The translations under genes and the position numbers were made by a program. This document shows, piece by piece, positions 1 to 6,083 of a stretch of DNA of 15,749 bases (positions are counted from its first letter, which is position 1; every line of letters starts with the position of its first letter). Source of the DNA: Bacillota bacterium (GTDB lineage Bacteria; Bacillota; Clostridia; Christensenellales; SZUA-584); NCBI GenBank assembly GCA_023436525.1, contig JAEZIW010000073.1, positions 1 through 15,749 of the forward strand, given 5' to 3'. Below the pieces are notes generated by a model. The model had not been told where the DNA came from, did no database searches, and saw only the letters and a program-made list of their open reading frames with translations.

Positions 1-476
1 TTAACATCCTGTCTCGCATCAGCGCCGTTAAGGCGACGACGTCGCAGCCCTTCGATCCGTTTGTGCAGACGGCGCTTGTCTCGGCACTCGCACTCATATT
101 CTGCATTGTGCCGATGCTTTTTGAGCAGCCGCTGGCCGCACTCGGTGCCATCGGCCTCACGCAGTGGCTCGCGCTTGTGTGGTATGGCGTGGTTGTCACC
201 GCGCTTGCGTTTATCTGCTGGTATGCGGGCATAAAGCGCTGCAGCGCAGGCACAGCCGCCGCGTTCACGGGGCTGATGCCGTTCACATCGCTAATGCTCT
301 CGGTGCTGCTGCTCGGTGAGCAGGCAGGTGCCGCGCAATGGGCGGGCGGCGCGCTGGTGATAGGCGGCATGGTGCTGATCGGTACAAAAAAAGAAAAAGC
401 GTCACGCTCTGATATCAAATATATTTACAGACAGGTATCTTTAGGTCCTGCTGAGGAGATAAGCAAAAACGAGTAA
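1..476 (+). CDS. EamA/DMT-superfamily permease, 3' end (5' truncated by window)
   Basis: This is the C-terminal part of an integral membrane transporter of the drug/metabolite (EamA) superfamily, which usually exports small metabolites or amphipathic compounds. The frame is open from the left edge of the window (first full codon at 3, reading N-I-L-S-R-I-S), so the gene starts upstream and no start codon should be chosen here. The visible part has about four hydrophobic helices separated by short loops. The last of these follows the stretch LLGEQAGAAQWAGGALVIGGMV, abbreviated here as LLGE...GGALVIGG, which matches the hallmark end of EamA repeats (LGE, then helix 10 beginning with GG.LI..G). 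A charged cytosolic tail of about 30 residues follows. It is on the same strand as padR but separated by 115 bases that contain a strong promoter, so it is probably not in the same operon. Substrate unknown. Confidence 0.85.
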   Translation, partial: NILSRISAVKATTSQPFDPFVQTALVSALALIFCIVPMLFEQPLAALGAIGLTQWLALVWYGVVVTALAFICWYAGIKRCSAGTAAAFTGLMPFTSLMLSVLLLGEQAGAAQWAGGALVIGGMVLIGTKKEKASRSDIKYIYRQVSLGPAEEISKNE

Positions 477-532
477 GAGAAATACCATCAGTTTCTATAC
501 AGGGACTCACGACCATCCAAAACAAAAAAACC

Positions 533-561
533 TTGACACGAACGTATAGTCAACTTATAAT
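533..561 (+). promoter_or_regulatory. Consensus sigma-A promoter of the padR gene
   Basis: TTGACA at 533-538 and TATAAT at 556-561 are separated by exactly 17 bp, a full match to the vegetative consensus. Transcription would start near 568. Two half-operators overlap it (GTATAGTCAAC at 544-554 and ATACTCAACG at 560-569), so a bound repressor would cover both the spacer and the -10/+1 region. Confidence 0.85.
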
Positions 562-577
562 ACTCAACGTAAACTAT
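544..577 (+). promoter_or_regulatory. Predicted PadR autoregulatory operator (tandem half-sites)
   Basis: GTATA-GT-CAAC (544-554) and AATA-CT-CAACGT (559-570) both match the left half of the two palindromes found in front of the ABC genes (1169-1190 and 1238-1259). The CAAC cores are 14 bp apart. The right half of the second copy is degenerate (CTAT at 574-577). The position over the -10 element is inferred to give negative autoregulation by the padR product. Confidence 0.6.
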
Positions 578-591
578 GCGGAGGTATTCAT

Positions 592-1131
592 GTGACACGA
601 TTGCTTGTGCTGGGCATGCTGGATATGCAGCCCATGTCCGGTTACGATATTCAACAGACACTGAAAATCACAAACGCCGAGCGCTGGGGCGGTGTACTGC
701 TCGGCTCCATCTATCACGCGCTTAAAAAAATGGAGCAGGAAGGGCATGTGGCTGTTCACAGTATTGAGCAAACCGGGCACAGGCAAAAAGCAATATACAC
801 CATTACCGAAAAAGGCAGGCAGCATTTGAAAGACCTTGTGCGTGAATCTTTGATGGAATCGTCGGTGATATACCCCTCAACAATCTATTCAGGGCTGTCT
901 TTCTATGACAAGCTTGATAAAGATAGCGCGCGGACAGCGTTACAAACTCAGCGTCGCAGGTTGGACGAGGAATTTGCTGCGCAGGAAGAGGGCTTTGAAG
1001 TCAAGAGTCAGGCCATGAAAAACCACTTTCCACCCATGGTCAGCCTCATTCTGGATCACATGCGCGCTGTTGTCCGCTTACAGCAGGATTTTGTGGATAA
1101 AGCGCTTGAGATTATAAATACAGAACAATAG
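592..1131 (+). CDS. PadR-family transcriptional regulator
   Basis: The protein is a 179-residue DNA-binding repressor. The N-terminal ~85 residues are a PadR winged helix: the opening LLVLGML, then SGYDIQQTL, then the GSIYHALKKMEQEG recognition-helix region and a wing ending with YTITEKGRQHL. The remaining ~90 residues are a charged helical region of the PadR C-terminal dimerisation type. This is the longer two-domain PadR class. The start is GTG at 592, with GGAGG at 580-584 (7-nt spacing). An ATG at 590 overlaps it but is followed at once by TGA. PadR proteins commonly repress a neighbouring efflux system and are released by the exported compound. Here the next two genes encode an ABC-2 exporter, and matching palindromes precede both units, so that is the likely target. 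The ligand is unknown. Confidence 0.92.
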   Translation: MTRLLVLGMLDMQPMSGYDIQQTLKITNAERWGGVLLGSIYHALKKMEQEGHVAVHSIEQTGHRQKAIYTITEKGRQHLKDLVRESLMESSVIYPSTIYSGLSFYDKLDKDSARTALQTQRRRLDEEFAAQEEGFEVKSQAMKNHFPPMVSLILDHMRAVVRLQQDFVDKALEIINTEQ

Positions 1132-1135
1132 AACC

Positions 1136-1157
1136 AACTCCCCATCAAGCGGGAGTT
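1136..1157 (+). terminator. Possible weak terminator / hairpin after padR
   Basis: AACTCCC (1136-1142) pairs with GGGAGTT (1151-1157) around an 8-nt loop, just after the padR stop codon. No run of T follows, only ATAATATG, so termination would be inefficient. The hairpin may instead only attenuate read-through into the ABC genes. Confidence 0.4.
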
Positions 1158-1168
1158 ATAATATGCGC

Positions 1169-1190
1169 ATATACTCAACGTTGTTTATAC
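1169..1190 (+). promoter_or_regulatory. Predicted PadR operator 1 upstream of ABC exporter
   Basis: This 22-bp near-palindrome reads ATATA, CT, CAACGTTG, TT, TATAC. The centre CAACGTTG and the outer TATA arms are self-complementary. It shares 20 of 22 positions with operator 2 at 1238-1259. The 69-bp centre-to-centre distance would allow two bound dimers on the leader region. Confidence 0.65.
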
Positions 1191-1237
1191 TACATTGATT
1201 TAACAATGATGCTCCCTACGGAGCAAAAAAATAGCTC

Positions 1238-1259
1238 GTATATTCAACGTTGTTTATAC
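1238..1259 (+). promoter_or_regulatory. Predicted PadR operator 2 upstream of ABC exporter
   Basis: The 22-bp element reads GTATA, TT, CAACGTTG, TT, TATAC. It is a perfect palindrome except for the two TT dinucleotides. It lies 15 bp before the ribosome binding site of the ATPase gene. I could not assign a convincing -35/-10 pair to this transcript; TATAAT at 1157-1162 and TATACT at 1186-1191 are candidate -10 boxes without good -35 boxes. Confidence 0.7.
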
Positions 1260-1285
1260 ATCGTTATCAAAATAAGGAGGTTACT

Positions 1286-2002
1286 ATGAACTTGATCGAA
1301 GCAAAGCAAATTCAAAAATCGTTCAGAACCCGCGAGGTGATAAAGGGCATTGATTTGCAGATACGACGGGGAGAAATCCTCGCGATAATCGGCCCGAATG
1401 GCGCGGGGAAGTCTACAACGCTTTCCATGCTGCTTGGTATAATGCAGCCGGATGCCGGAGAGATTCATCGCTGGCGGGCCGATTACAAGGCGCATATCGG
1501 TGTGCAGCTCCAGTCTACCCCATTTTTTGAAGGCTACACCGCGGAAGAAAATCTGTTGCTTTTTGCAGCTTTTTATCATGTTAAGCTGAGCAAAGACAAG
1601 ATTGCCCAAACGCTTAAAGATTGCGATTTGTTTGACGTTCGACGCACACCTGCCGTTCGTCTGTCTGGCGGGCAGCAAAAACGCCTGGCCATTGCAATCA
1701 CAACCGTGCATAATCCTGAGCTTATCGTGCTTGATGAACCCACTGCCGGGCTTGATCCGGTTGTAAGGCACGACATCCGCGGCATGATCCGCAGTCTCAC
1801 CAGCCAAAATGTGACTGTGGTTTTCTCCTCTCATGACATGGAAGAAGTCGCAAAAACCGCCGACCGCGTGATACTGGTTCACCAAGGTGTGATCGTAACA
1901 GAGGGAAACCCAAATGAGCTGCTTTTAAAGCATCAGACAGAAACCCTTGAAGACGTCTATATTCAGCTTACCGCTAACGAAAACGGGAGGGCCTTCATAT
2001 GA
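1286..2002 (+). CDS. ABC-2 exporter ATP-binding protein
   Basis: This 238-residue cytosolic ATPase powers the permease encoded next to it. The nucleotide-binding motifs are complete: Walker A GPNGAGKST (residues 36-44), Q-loop in GVQLQ (72-76), signature LSGGQQKR (126-133), Walker B LIVLDEP (146-152), D-loop AGLDP, and switch histidine in SSHD (H183). The C-terminus ends soon after the core fold, as in small drug/bacteriocin-type ABC-2 ATPases. The start is ATG at 1286, because AAGGAGG at 1274-1280 sits 5 nt upstream. The frame stays open back to 1250, but that upstream part overlaps the operator and has no ribosome binding site. The stop overlaps the permease start by 4 nt (ATGA), indicating translational coupling. 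PadR control is inferred from the two upstream palindromes. The exported substrate cannot be read from the sequence. Confidence 0.93.
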   Translation: MNLIEAKQIQKSFRTREVIKGIDLQIRRGEILAIIGPNGAGKSTTLSMLLGIMQPDAGEIHRWRADYKAHIGVQLQSTPFFEGYTAEENLLLFAAFYHVKLSKDKIAQTLKDCDLFDVRRTPAVRLSGGQQKRLAIAITTVHNPELIVLDEPTAGLDPVVRHDIRGMIRSLTSQNVTVVFSSHDMEEVAKTADRVILVHQGVIVTEGNPNELLLKHQTETLEDVYIQLTANENGRAFI

Positions 2003-2718
2003 AAACGATATTTGCACTGACACTGAAATCAGCCACGCGCGATCCCTACCTTTTGTTCTGGTCATTGCTGCTGCCGATCGGAGGCACTGTGGCACTTGGG
2101 CTGCTGATTCAAACACCTGAATATCCCAAACAAATACTCACAGGCATGATGGCGGTAAGTATGATGTTTTATGCATTCATGACAACATCGTATACGGTGT
2201 TGTCCCACCGTCGCAGAGGCGTTTACAGCCTCATGCGTGTAACGCCCATGCCACTGTGGAAATACATTTTCAGCGTATCAGCCGCATGGACACTCACTGC
2301 TGTGTTATCGGGTCTGCTGGTGCTGATATCCGGCGTTATCGTGTTTCAGTTTCAAATCGAAGTACTTTCGTTTGTCGGCTTAGTACCCAGCGCGATATTG
2401 GCTTGCCTTGGTTATGTGTTTTTAAGCTTTTTTGTGGCTGGTTTGAACCGCACCGAGGGTGGCATCAGCATGATGACCAACTTGATCTCATTGCCGCTGA
2501 TGTTTTTAAGCGATGCGTTTTATTCTCTAAATTCCGCACCGGCATGGATACAGACAATAAGCCGGTTTAATCCGTTTCAGTGGTTTGTAACGGCGCTGAG
2601 AAGTGCGCTTGACTGTCAAGCCCAGAGCTCTATCATCAGCATACTGATTTTAACGGGTATTTGCATCGCAACCCTTTTGCTGGCTGTACGGACATTCAAA
2701 TATGCAGATACATATTGA
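1999..2718 (+). CDS. ABC-2 type exporter permease
   Basis: This 239-residue membrane protein forms the transport channel with the preceding ATPase. It shows about six hydrophobic segments, at roughly residues 17-37, 44-68, 90-118, 124-148, 156-176 and 210-232. A positively charged cytoplasmic loop HRRRGVYSLMR lies after the second, and the typical late motif NPFQW (191-195) lies before the last helix. Size and layout fit the ABC2_membrane families used for drug or peptide export and immunity. GGGAGG at 1985-1990 is the ribosome binding site, and the ATG overlaps the ATPase stop codon. One ATPase plus one half-size permease implies a transporter made of two copies of each subunit. Confidence 0.9.
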   Translation: MKTIFALTLKSATRDPYLLFWSLLLPIGGTVALGLLIQTPEYPKQILTGMMAVSMMFYAFMTTSYTVLSHRRRGVYSLMRVTPMPLWKYIFSVSAAWTLTAVLSGLLVLISGVIVFQFQIEVLSFVGLVPSAILACLGYVFLSFFVAGLNRTEGGISMMTNLISLPLMFLSDAFYSLNSAPAWIQTISRFNPFQWFVTALRSALDCQAQSSIISILILTGICIATLLLAVRTFKYADTY

Positions 2719-2725
2719 TGTTAAC

Positions 2726-2764
2726 GCAAAAGCTCTCTCATTTCATTGATGAAAGAGCTTTTGC
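2726..2764. terminator. Bidirectional intrinsic terminator between convergent genes
   Basis: A 16-bp stem with one C-A mismatch (2726-2741 with 2749-2764) carries a 7-nt loop. The stem ends in A-run/T-run arms (CAAAAGCTC...GAGCTTTTG), so each strand gives a GC-containing hairpin followed by TTTT. It lies between the converging ABC operon and the Amidase_6 gene and can stop both. Confidence 0.85.
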
Positions 2765-2786
2765 TACACCCTTGTTATTCTATCGC

Positions 2787-3281
2787 CTATTTTCTGACGC
2801 CGAGAATATGGATGAACCGAAGCTTCAAAAACTGATATGAGGAAAGCGGGCGATCCAGGCTGTCGAACGTGTGCGTCGCCACCAAAAGCCCATCGAGCCC
2901 AAGGCCCTTTTCCGTGCTGACGATCACCTGCGTGTGCGTAAAACGCGCGGACGTTTCCGCAAACTGCGATAAATCGCCCGGCTGCACCGCGTCCATCGAA
3001 ACCTCCTCGCCGACCGGGCCCGGGCCCGATTTTCGAGTCAGAAAGTTGAAAAGATATGGCACGCCCGTCCACGACGGCGCATGGTTATTCGCGCTGATGT
3101 AATACCACCCGAACGTGGGCTTATAGTTCATCACACCGCTGCCCGCATAAAGACACTGCGACGCAAAATTCGTGCAGTCGCCGCCGATACCGTCGTAGTT
3201 ATAATATTGCGGGTTTCGCGCCATTGCCCATTGCCGCGCATACGCAATCGCCGCATCCCGGTCATATACCTTCAGCGCCAT
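2787..3281 (-). CDS. Amidase_6 domain protein (putative papain-like amidase/peptidase)
   Basis: This 164-residue protein consists almost entirely of one Amidase_6-type domain. The hallmark GGDCTNFASQCLYAG (residues 33-47) carries the presumed nucleophile Cys36. PGDLSQF (101-107) is the usual strand before the catalytic half, and His116 (FTHTQ) is the presumed catalytic His. A second conserved ATHTFD (His137) follows. Family members are thought to cleave amide bonds in the cell envelope, but the substrate is not established. There is no signal peptide in this reading (it starts MALKVYDRD), so it is either cytosolic or exported by a route not visible here. Many relatives are longer with an N-terminal extension; this is a minimal version. 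The ribosome binding site is weak (AAAGGG about 10 nt upstream). Terminators on both sides make it monocistronic. Confidence 0.82.
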   Translation of the reverse strand: MALKVYDRDAAIAYARQWAMARNPQYYNYDGIGGDCTNFASQCLYAGSGVMNYKPTFGWYYISANNHAPSWTGVPYLFNFLTRKSGPGPVGEEVSMDAVQPGDLSQFAETSARFTHTQVIVSTEKGLGLDGLLVATHTFDSLDRPLSSYQFLKLRFIHILGVRK

Positions 3282-3357
3282 AGCAAAAAGCCCTTTCGCC
3301 GTTTGTTTATCGTATGCGAAAAGAGCTTGTTTTGCGTTTGCATCTTCTTTTTAATTT

Positions 3358-3388
3358 AAAAAAGCCGCTTTTTAAGCGACTCTTTTTG
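3358..3388. terminator. Intrinsic terminator downstream of thpR
   Basis: GCCGCTT (3364-3370) pairs with AAGCGAC (3374-3380) with one G-T wobble and a 3-nt loop. A run of six A lies on the left (six T on the - strand) and TCTTTTT on the right, so it can act in both directions. The expected role is to end the htpG-thpR transcript, about 80 bases after thpR. Confidence 0.8.
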
Positions 3389-3458
3389 CAAACCCACGGA
3401 GCACTCCAAACAACCGGGCTCAACAGTCATCAAACAGCCAAAAGGGCTGACACAAGAC

Positions 3459-3977
3459 TTACGTCTGCAGCCGGTGTACAAACAGCGGCTTGTAGACCAG
3501 CCTGCCATCCTCGCGCGTGCTTTCAAACAGTATCACCTCATCCACGGTGAAGTCCTGGCGCGCCGCCGGTACCGCCGCGATATCAAACGCGCCGAACGGG
3601 CGGAACTGACGCACGAGCGTGATGTGCGGCTTAAACGCGCGCGGTTCTCTCTCAAAGCCGCACCGGTCCAGCGCGGCCTCAAGGCTTTGATGAAGGGCGG
3701 AGAGCTTATCAAGCTCCCCGCCCACCTTGGCTGATATAATATCGCGACCGAAAATCTGCAAGCCGTCACAATAAAGCTGAACGGCACCCGGCCTCACTTG
3801 CGCAATAGCGTCGCTGACTGCCGCAATCTTTGCGGGCGGCACCTCACCTAAAAACCTCAGCGTCATGTGCAGGTTCGCTTCACGGGTGAAGTTGCCCTTG
3901 CCCGATTTTTTCAGCTCTCGCTGCAGGCTGGTAAGATGCGCTTCAATGCCCGTTTTCACGCCGATAAACAGTCTCAT
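3459..3977 (-). CDS. thpR: RNA 2',3'-cyclic phosphodiesterase (2H family, LigT-like)
   Basis: This 172-residue member of the 2H phosphoesterase superfamily opens 2',3'-cyclic phosphates on RNA ends; family members were first known for 2'-5' RNA ligase activity. Both catalytic H-x-T-x motifs are present: HMTL (His37, Thr39) within LHMTLRFLGEV, and HITL (His118, Thr120) within KPHITLVRQF. The RLFIGV start strand is also typical. Length and spacing between motifs are normal for the family. The gene starts 7 nt after the htpG stop codon and lacks a clear Shine-Dalgarno sequence, so translation is probably coupled to htpG. It should therefore be transcribed from the heat-shock promoter at 5925-5953. 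A terminator follows at 3358-3388. Confidence 0.9.
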   Translation of the reverse strand: MRLFIGVKTGIEAHLTSLQRELKKSGKGNFTREANLHMTLRFLGEVPPAKIAAVSDAIAQVRPGAVQLYCDGLQIFGRDIISAKVGGELDKLSALHQSLEAALDRCGFEREPRAFKPHITLVRQFRPFGAFDIAAVPAARQDFTVDEVILFESTREDGRLVYKPLFVHRLQT

Positions 3978-3984
3978 TGCCGTG

Positions 3985-5865
3985 TCAGCCCATTAGCTTG
4001 CAGATGTTGTTGCTGAATGCAAGCGGGTCTTCCACGCTAAGCCCTTCCATCAGCAGCGCCTGATTATACAGCAGATCGGTATACAGCTTGAATTTCTCTT
4101 CGTCGTGCTCAAACGCATCCTTGAGCGATGCATAAACACTGTGCGCCGGGTTCAGCTCCAGCACCTTTTCTGCGGCGATGTCCGGATTGCCCGGCATTGA
4201 TTTCAATATCTTCTCCATCTCGATGGACACCTGGCCGTCGCTGATCAGGCACACAGGGTGGCTTTTGAGCCGCTTGCTAAGGCGGATATCCTTAACCTTG
4301 CCCGCAAGCTGCTCCTTCATTTTGTCGAACAGCGCCTTGTCGTCCTTGGCCTGCGACTCAGCTTCCTTCTTCTCTTCCTCTGTGTCAAGGCCTACATCCG
4401 CCGCGGAGACGGATTTGAACGCCTTTTCCTTGTAATTCATCAGCACCTGAATCGCGAACTCGTCCACGTCCTCGGTCAGGTACAATATTTCATAGCCCTT
4501 GTCGAGCACCATTTCGGTCTGCGGCATTTTGCCGATGCGATCCACCGATTCGCCCGCCGCGTAATAGATGTATTTCTGGTCGTCCTTCATGCGGTCAATA
4601 TACTCCTGCAGCGTGACCATCTTCTTTTCGGACGACGAGTAGAACATCAGCAGATCCTGAAGATCGTCTTTGTCCATGCCAAAGCTGTTGTATGTGCCGA
4701 ATTTGAGCTGTCTGCCGAACGAGCTGTAGAACGCTTCGTACTTCTCGCGGTCGTTCTTCAGCAGATTCTCCAGCTCCGATTTGATCTTGTTCTTGATGTT
4801 CTTCGCAATCAGCTTGAGTTGGCGGTTGTGCTGCAGCAGCTCGCGCGAGATGTTCAGCGAAAGATCGTCTGACTCGACCATACCGCGCACAAAGCTGAAA
4901 TAATCCGGCAGCAGATCGGCGCATTTGTTCATGATCAGCACGCCGCTGGAATACAGCTCCAGCCCCTTTTCAAACTCCTTGGTGTAAAAGTCGTACGGCG
5001 TTTTTTCGGGGATAAACAGTATCGCGTTGTAGCGCACCGTGCCTTCCGTTTTTATGTGCAGGTATTTAACGGGCTTGTCGAACCCAAAATGCTTCTCGGC
5101 ATAGAACCGCTCATAGTCCTCATCGGTCAGCTCGGCTTTGTTTTTGCGCCAAATCGGCACCATGCTGTTGAGCACCTGCTCTTCCACCACGGTCTCGTAT
5201 TCGTCCTTCTCGCCTTCCTTGGGGCGCGTTTCGGATATATCCATCTTGATGGGGTAGCGGATGAAATCGGAATACTTTTTCACGAGCGCACGCAGGCGGT
5301 AGTCCTCCAAAAACTCATCGTAGTTTTCGTCTTCGGCGTTCTCCTTAATATGCAGTGTGATTTCCGTACCGACGGTTTCCTTGGCAACCGGCTCAATTGT
5401 GTAGCCGCTCTCCCCTTCAGATTCCCATTTAAAAGCTTCGTCGCTGCCAAGCGCGCGGCTGACCACGCTCACCCTATCGGCCACCATAAACGCGGAATAA
5501 AAACCGACACCGAATTGGCCGATGATGTCGTAGCCGTCTTTGATTTCGTGCTCTTTTTTAAAATTCAGCGTACCGCTTTTGGCGATGGTGCCAAGGTTAT
5601 CTTCCAGCTCTTCCTTGGTCATGCCGATGCCGGTGTCGATGATACGCAGCGTCCGGCTCGCTTTGTTCGGAATCAGCCTGATATAGTAATCCGCACTGTT
5701 GAAGCTGATGGATTCGTCGGTGAGCGCTTTGTAATAGATTTTGTCGATCGCGTCGCTCGCGTTACTGATCAGCTCACGCAGAAAAATCTCCTTGTGCGTA
5801 TAAATTGAGTGAATCATCAGATTCAGCAGCTGCTTTGATTCGGCTTTAAATTGCTTTTTGGCCAT
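3985..5865 (-). CDS. htpG: Molecular chaperone HtpG (bacterial Hsp90)
   Basis: This 626-residue ATP-dependent cytosolic chaperone matches the normal HtpG length. The GHKL ATPase domain occupies about residues 1-215: the FLRELISNASDA helix with catalytic Glu31 and Mg-binding Asn35, DTGIGM (77-82) with the adenine-contacting Asp77, the lid, GQFGVGFYSAF (116-126), and GTEITLHI. The middle domain includes VPIWRKNKAEL and the SRELLQ catalytic-loop motif (NISRELLQHNR). The C-terminal third provides the dimerisation domain. The start at 5865 has AAGGAG (5875-5880) 9 nt upstream. The gene is the first of a two-gene unit with thpR. A consensus promoter and a perfect CIRCE element lie directly upstream, which predicts control by the HrcA repressor. 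Confidence 0.97.
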   Translation of the reverse strand: MAKKQFKAESKQLLNLMIHSIYTHKEIFLRELISNASDAIDKIYYKALTDESISFNSADYYIRLIPNKASRTLRIIDTGIGMTKEELEDNLGTIAKSGTLNFKKEHEIKDGYDIIGQFGVGFYSAFMVADRVSVVSRALGSDEAFKWESEGESGYTIEPVAKETVGTEITLHIKENAEDENYDEFLEDYRLRALVKKYSDFIRYPIKMDISETRPKEGEKDEYETVVEEQVLNSMVPIWRKNKAELTDEDYERFYAEKHFGFDKPVKYLHIKTEGTVRYNAILFIPEKTPYDFYTKEFEKGLELYSSGVLIMNKCADLLPDYFSFVRGMVESDDLSLNISRELLQHNRQLKLIAKNIKNKIKSELENLLKNDREKYEAFYSSFGRQLKFGTYNSFGMDKDDLQDLLMFYSSSEKKMVTLQEYIDRMKDDQKYIYYAAGESVDRIGKMPQTEMVLDKGYEILYLTEDVDEFAIQVLMNYKEKAFKSVSAADVGLDTEEEKKEAESQAKDDKALFDKMKEQLAGKVKDIRLSKRLKSHPVCLISDGQVSIEMEKILKSMPGNPDIAAEKVLELNPAHSVYASLKDAFEHDEEKFKLYTDLLYNQALLMEGLSVEDPLAFSNNICKLMG

Positions 5866-5893
5866 TTAGTCCGTCTCCTTTTTCGCATTGTTG

Positions 5894-5920
5894 TTAGCAC
5901 TCCTTTGCCTTGAGTGCTAA
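5894..5920 (-). promoter_or_regulatory. CIRCE element (HrcA operator) of htpG
   Basis: The element is TTAGCACTC at 5894-5902, nine bases, and GAGTGCTAA at 5912-5920: a perfect 9-9-9 CIRCE inverted repeat. It begins 4 bp after the -10 box and so covers the transcription start. This is the classical position for HrcA repression and also places the repeat in the 5' end of the mRNA. Confidence 0.96.
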
Positions 5921-5924
5921 ATGT

Positions 5925-5953
5925 ATTTTAGCACCATCCGGACGCGATTTCAA
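5925..5953 (-). promoter_or_regulatory. Sigma-A promoter of htpG-thpR
   Basis: Read on the - strand, TTGAAA (5948-5953) and TAAAAT (5925-5930) are separated by 17 bp. The CIRCE operator follows 4 bp downstream. The 5' leader is about 55 nt and contains CIRCE and the ribosome binding site. Confidence 0.88.
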
Positions 5954-6018
5954 CACCTCCGGCGGAAAAAAGAGATTAATTTACATTTTATTCGAATTTT
6001 ACGATATGATCGAATAGC

Positions 6019-6044
6019 AAAACGGGCAGTCGCAAAACCGCCCG
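6019..6044 (-). terminator. Intrinsic terminator of the glycosyltransferase gene
   Basis: On the - strand, CGGGCGG pairs with CTGCCCG (7 bp, one G-T wobble, loop of 8) and is followed by TTTTGCT. It sits 40 bases after the stop codon of the membrane glycosyltransferase. An additional 8-bp inverted repeat (TATGATCG 6006-6013 / CGATCATA 6043-6050) partly overlaps and may be an alternative pairing. Confidence 0.7.
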
Positions 6045-6083
6045 ATCATAGACTTTAGATAACGGCCCGGTTAGCAATTGCAC

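Noticed and set aside
1211..1230. GCTCC/GGAGC hairpin between the two PadR operators followed by seven A, first read as a terminator
   Set aside because: The A-run follows the hairpin on the + strand, so neither strand gives a hairpin followed by a T-run; it could be a leader structure but not an intrinsic terminator.
4258..4872. 204-codon + strand frame inside htpG, and a 250-codon one at 5056-5808
   Set aside because: Both are antisense shadows of the htpG reading frame, which has full family motifs; the antisense translations have no recognisable features.
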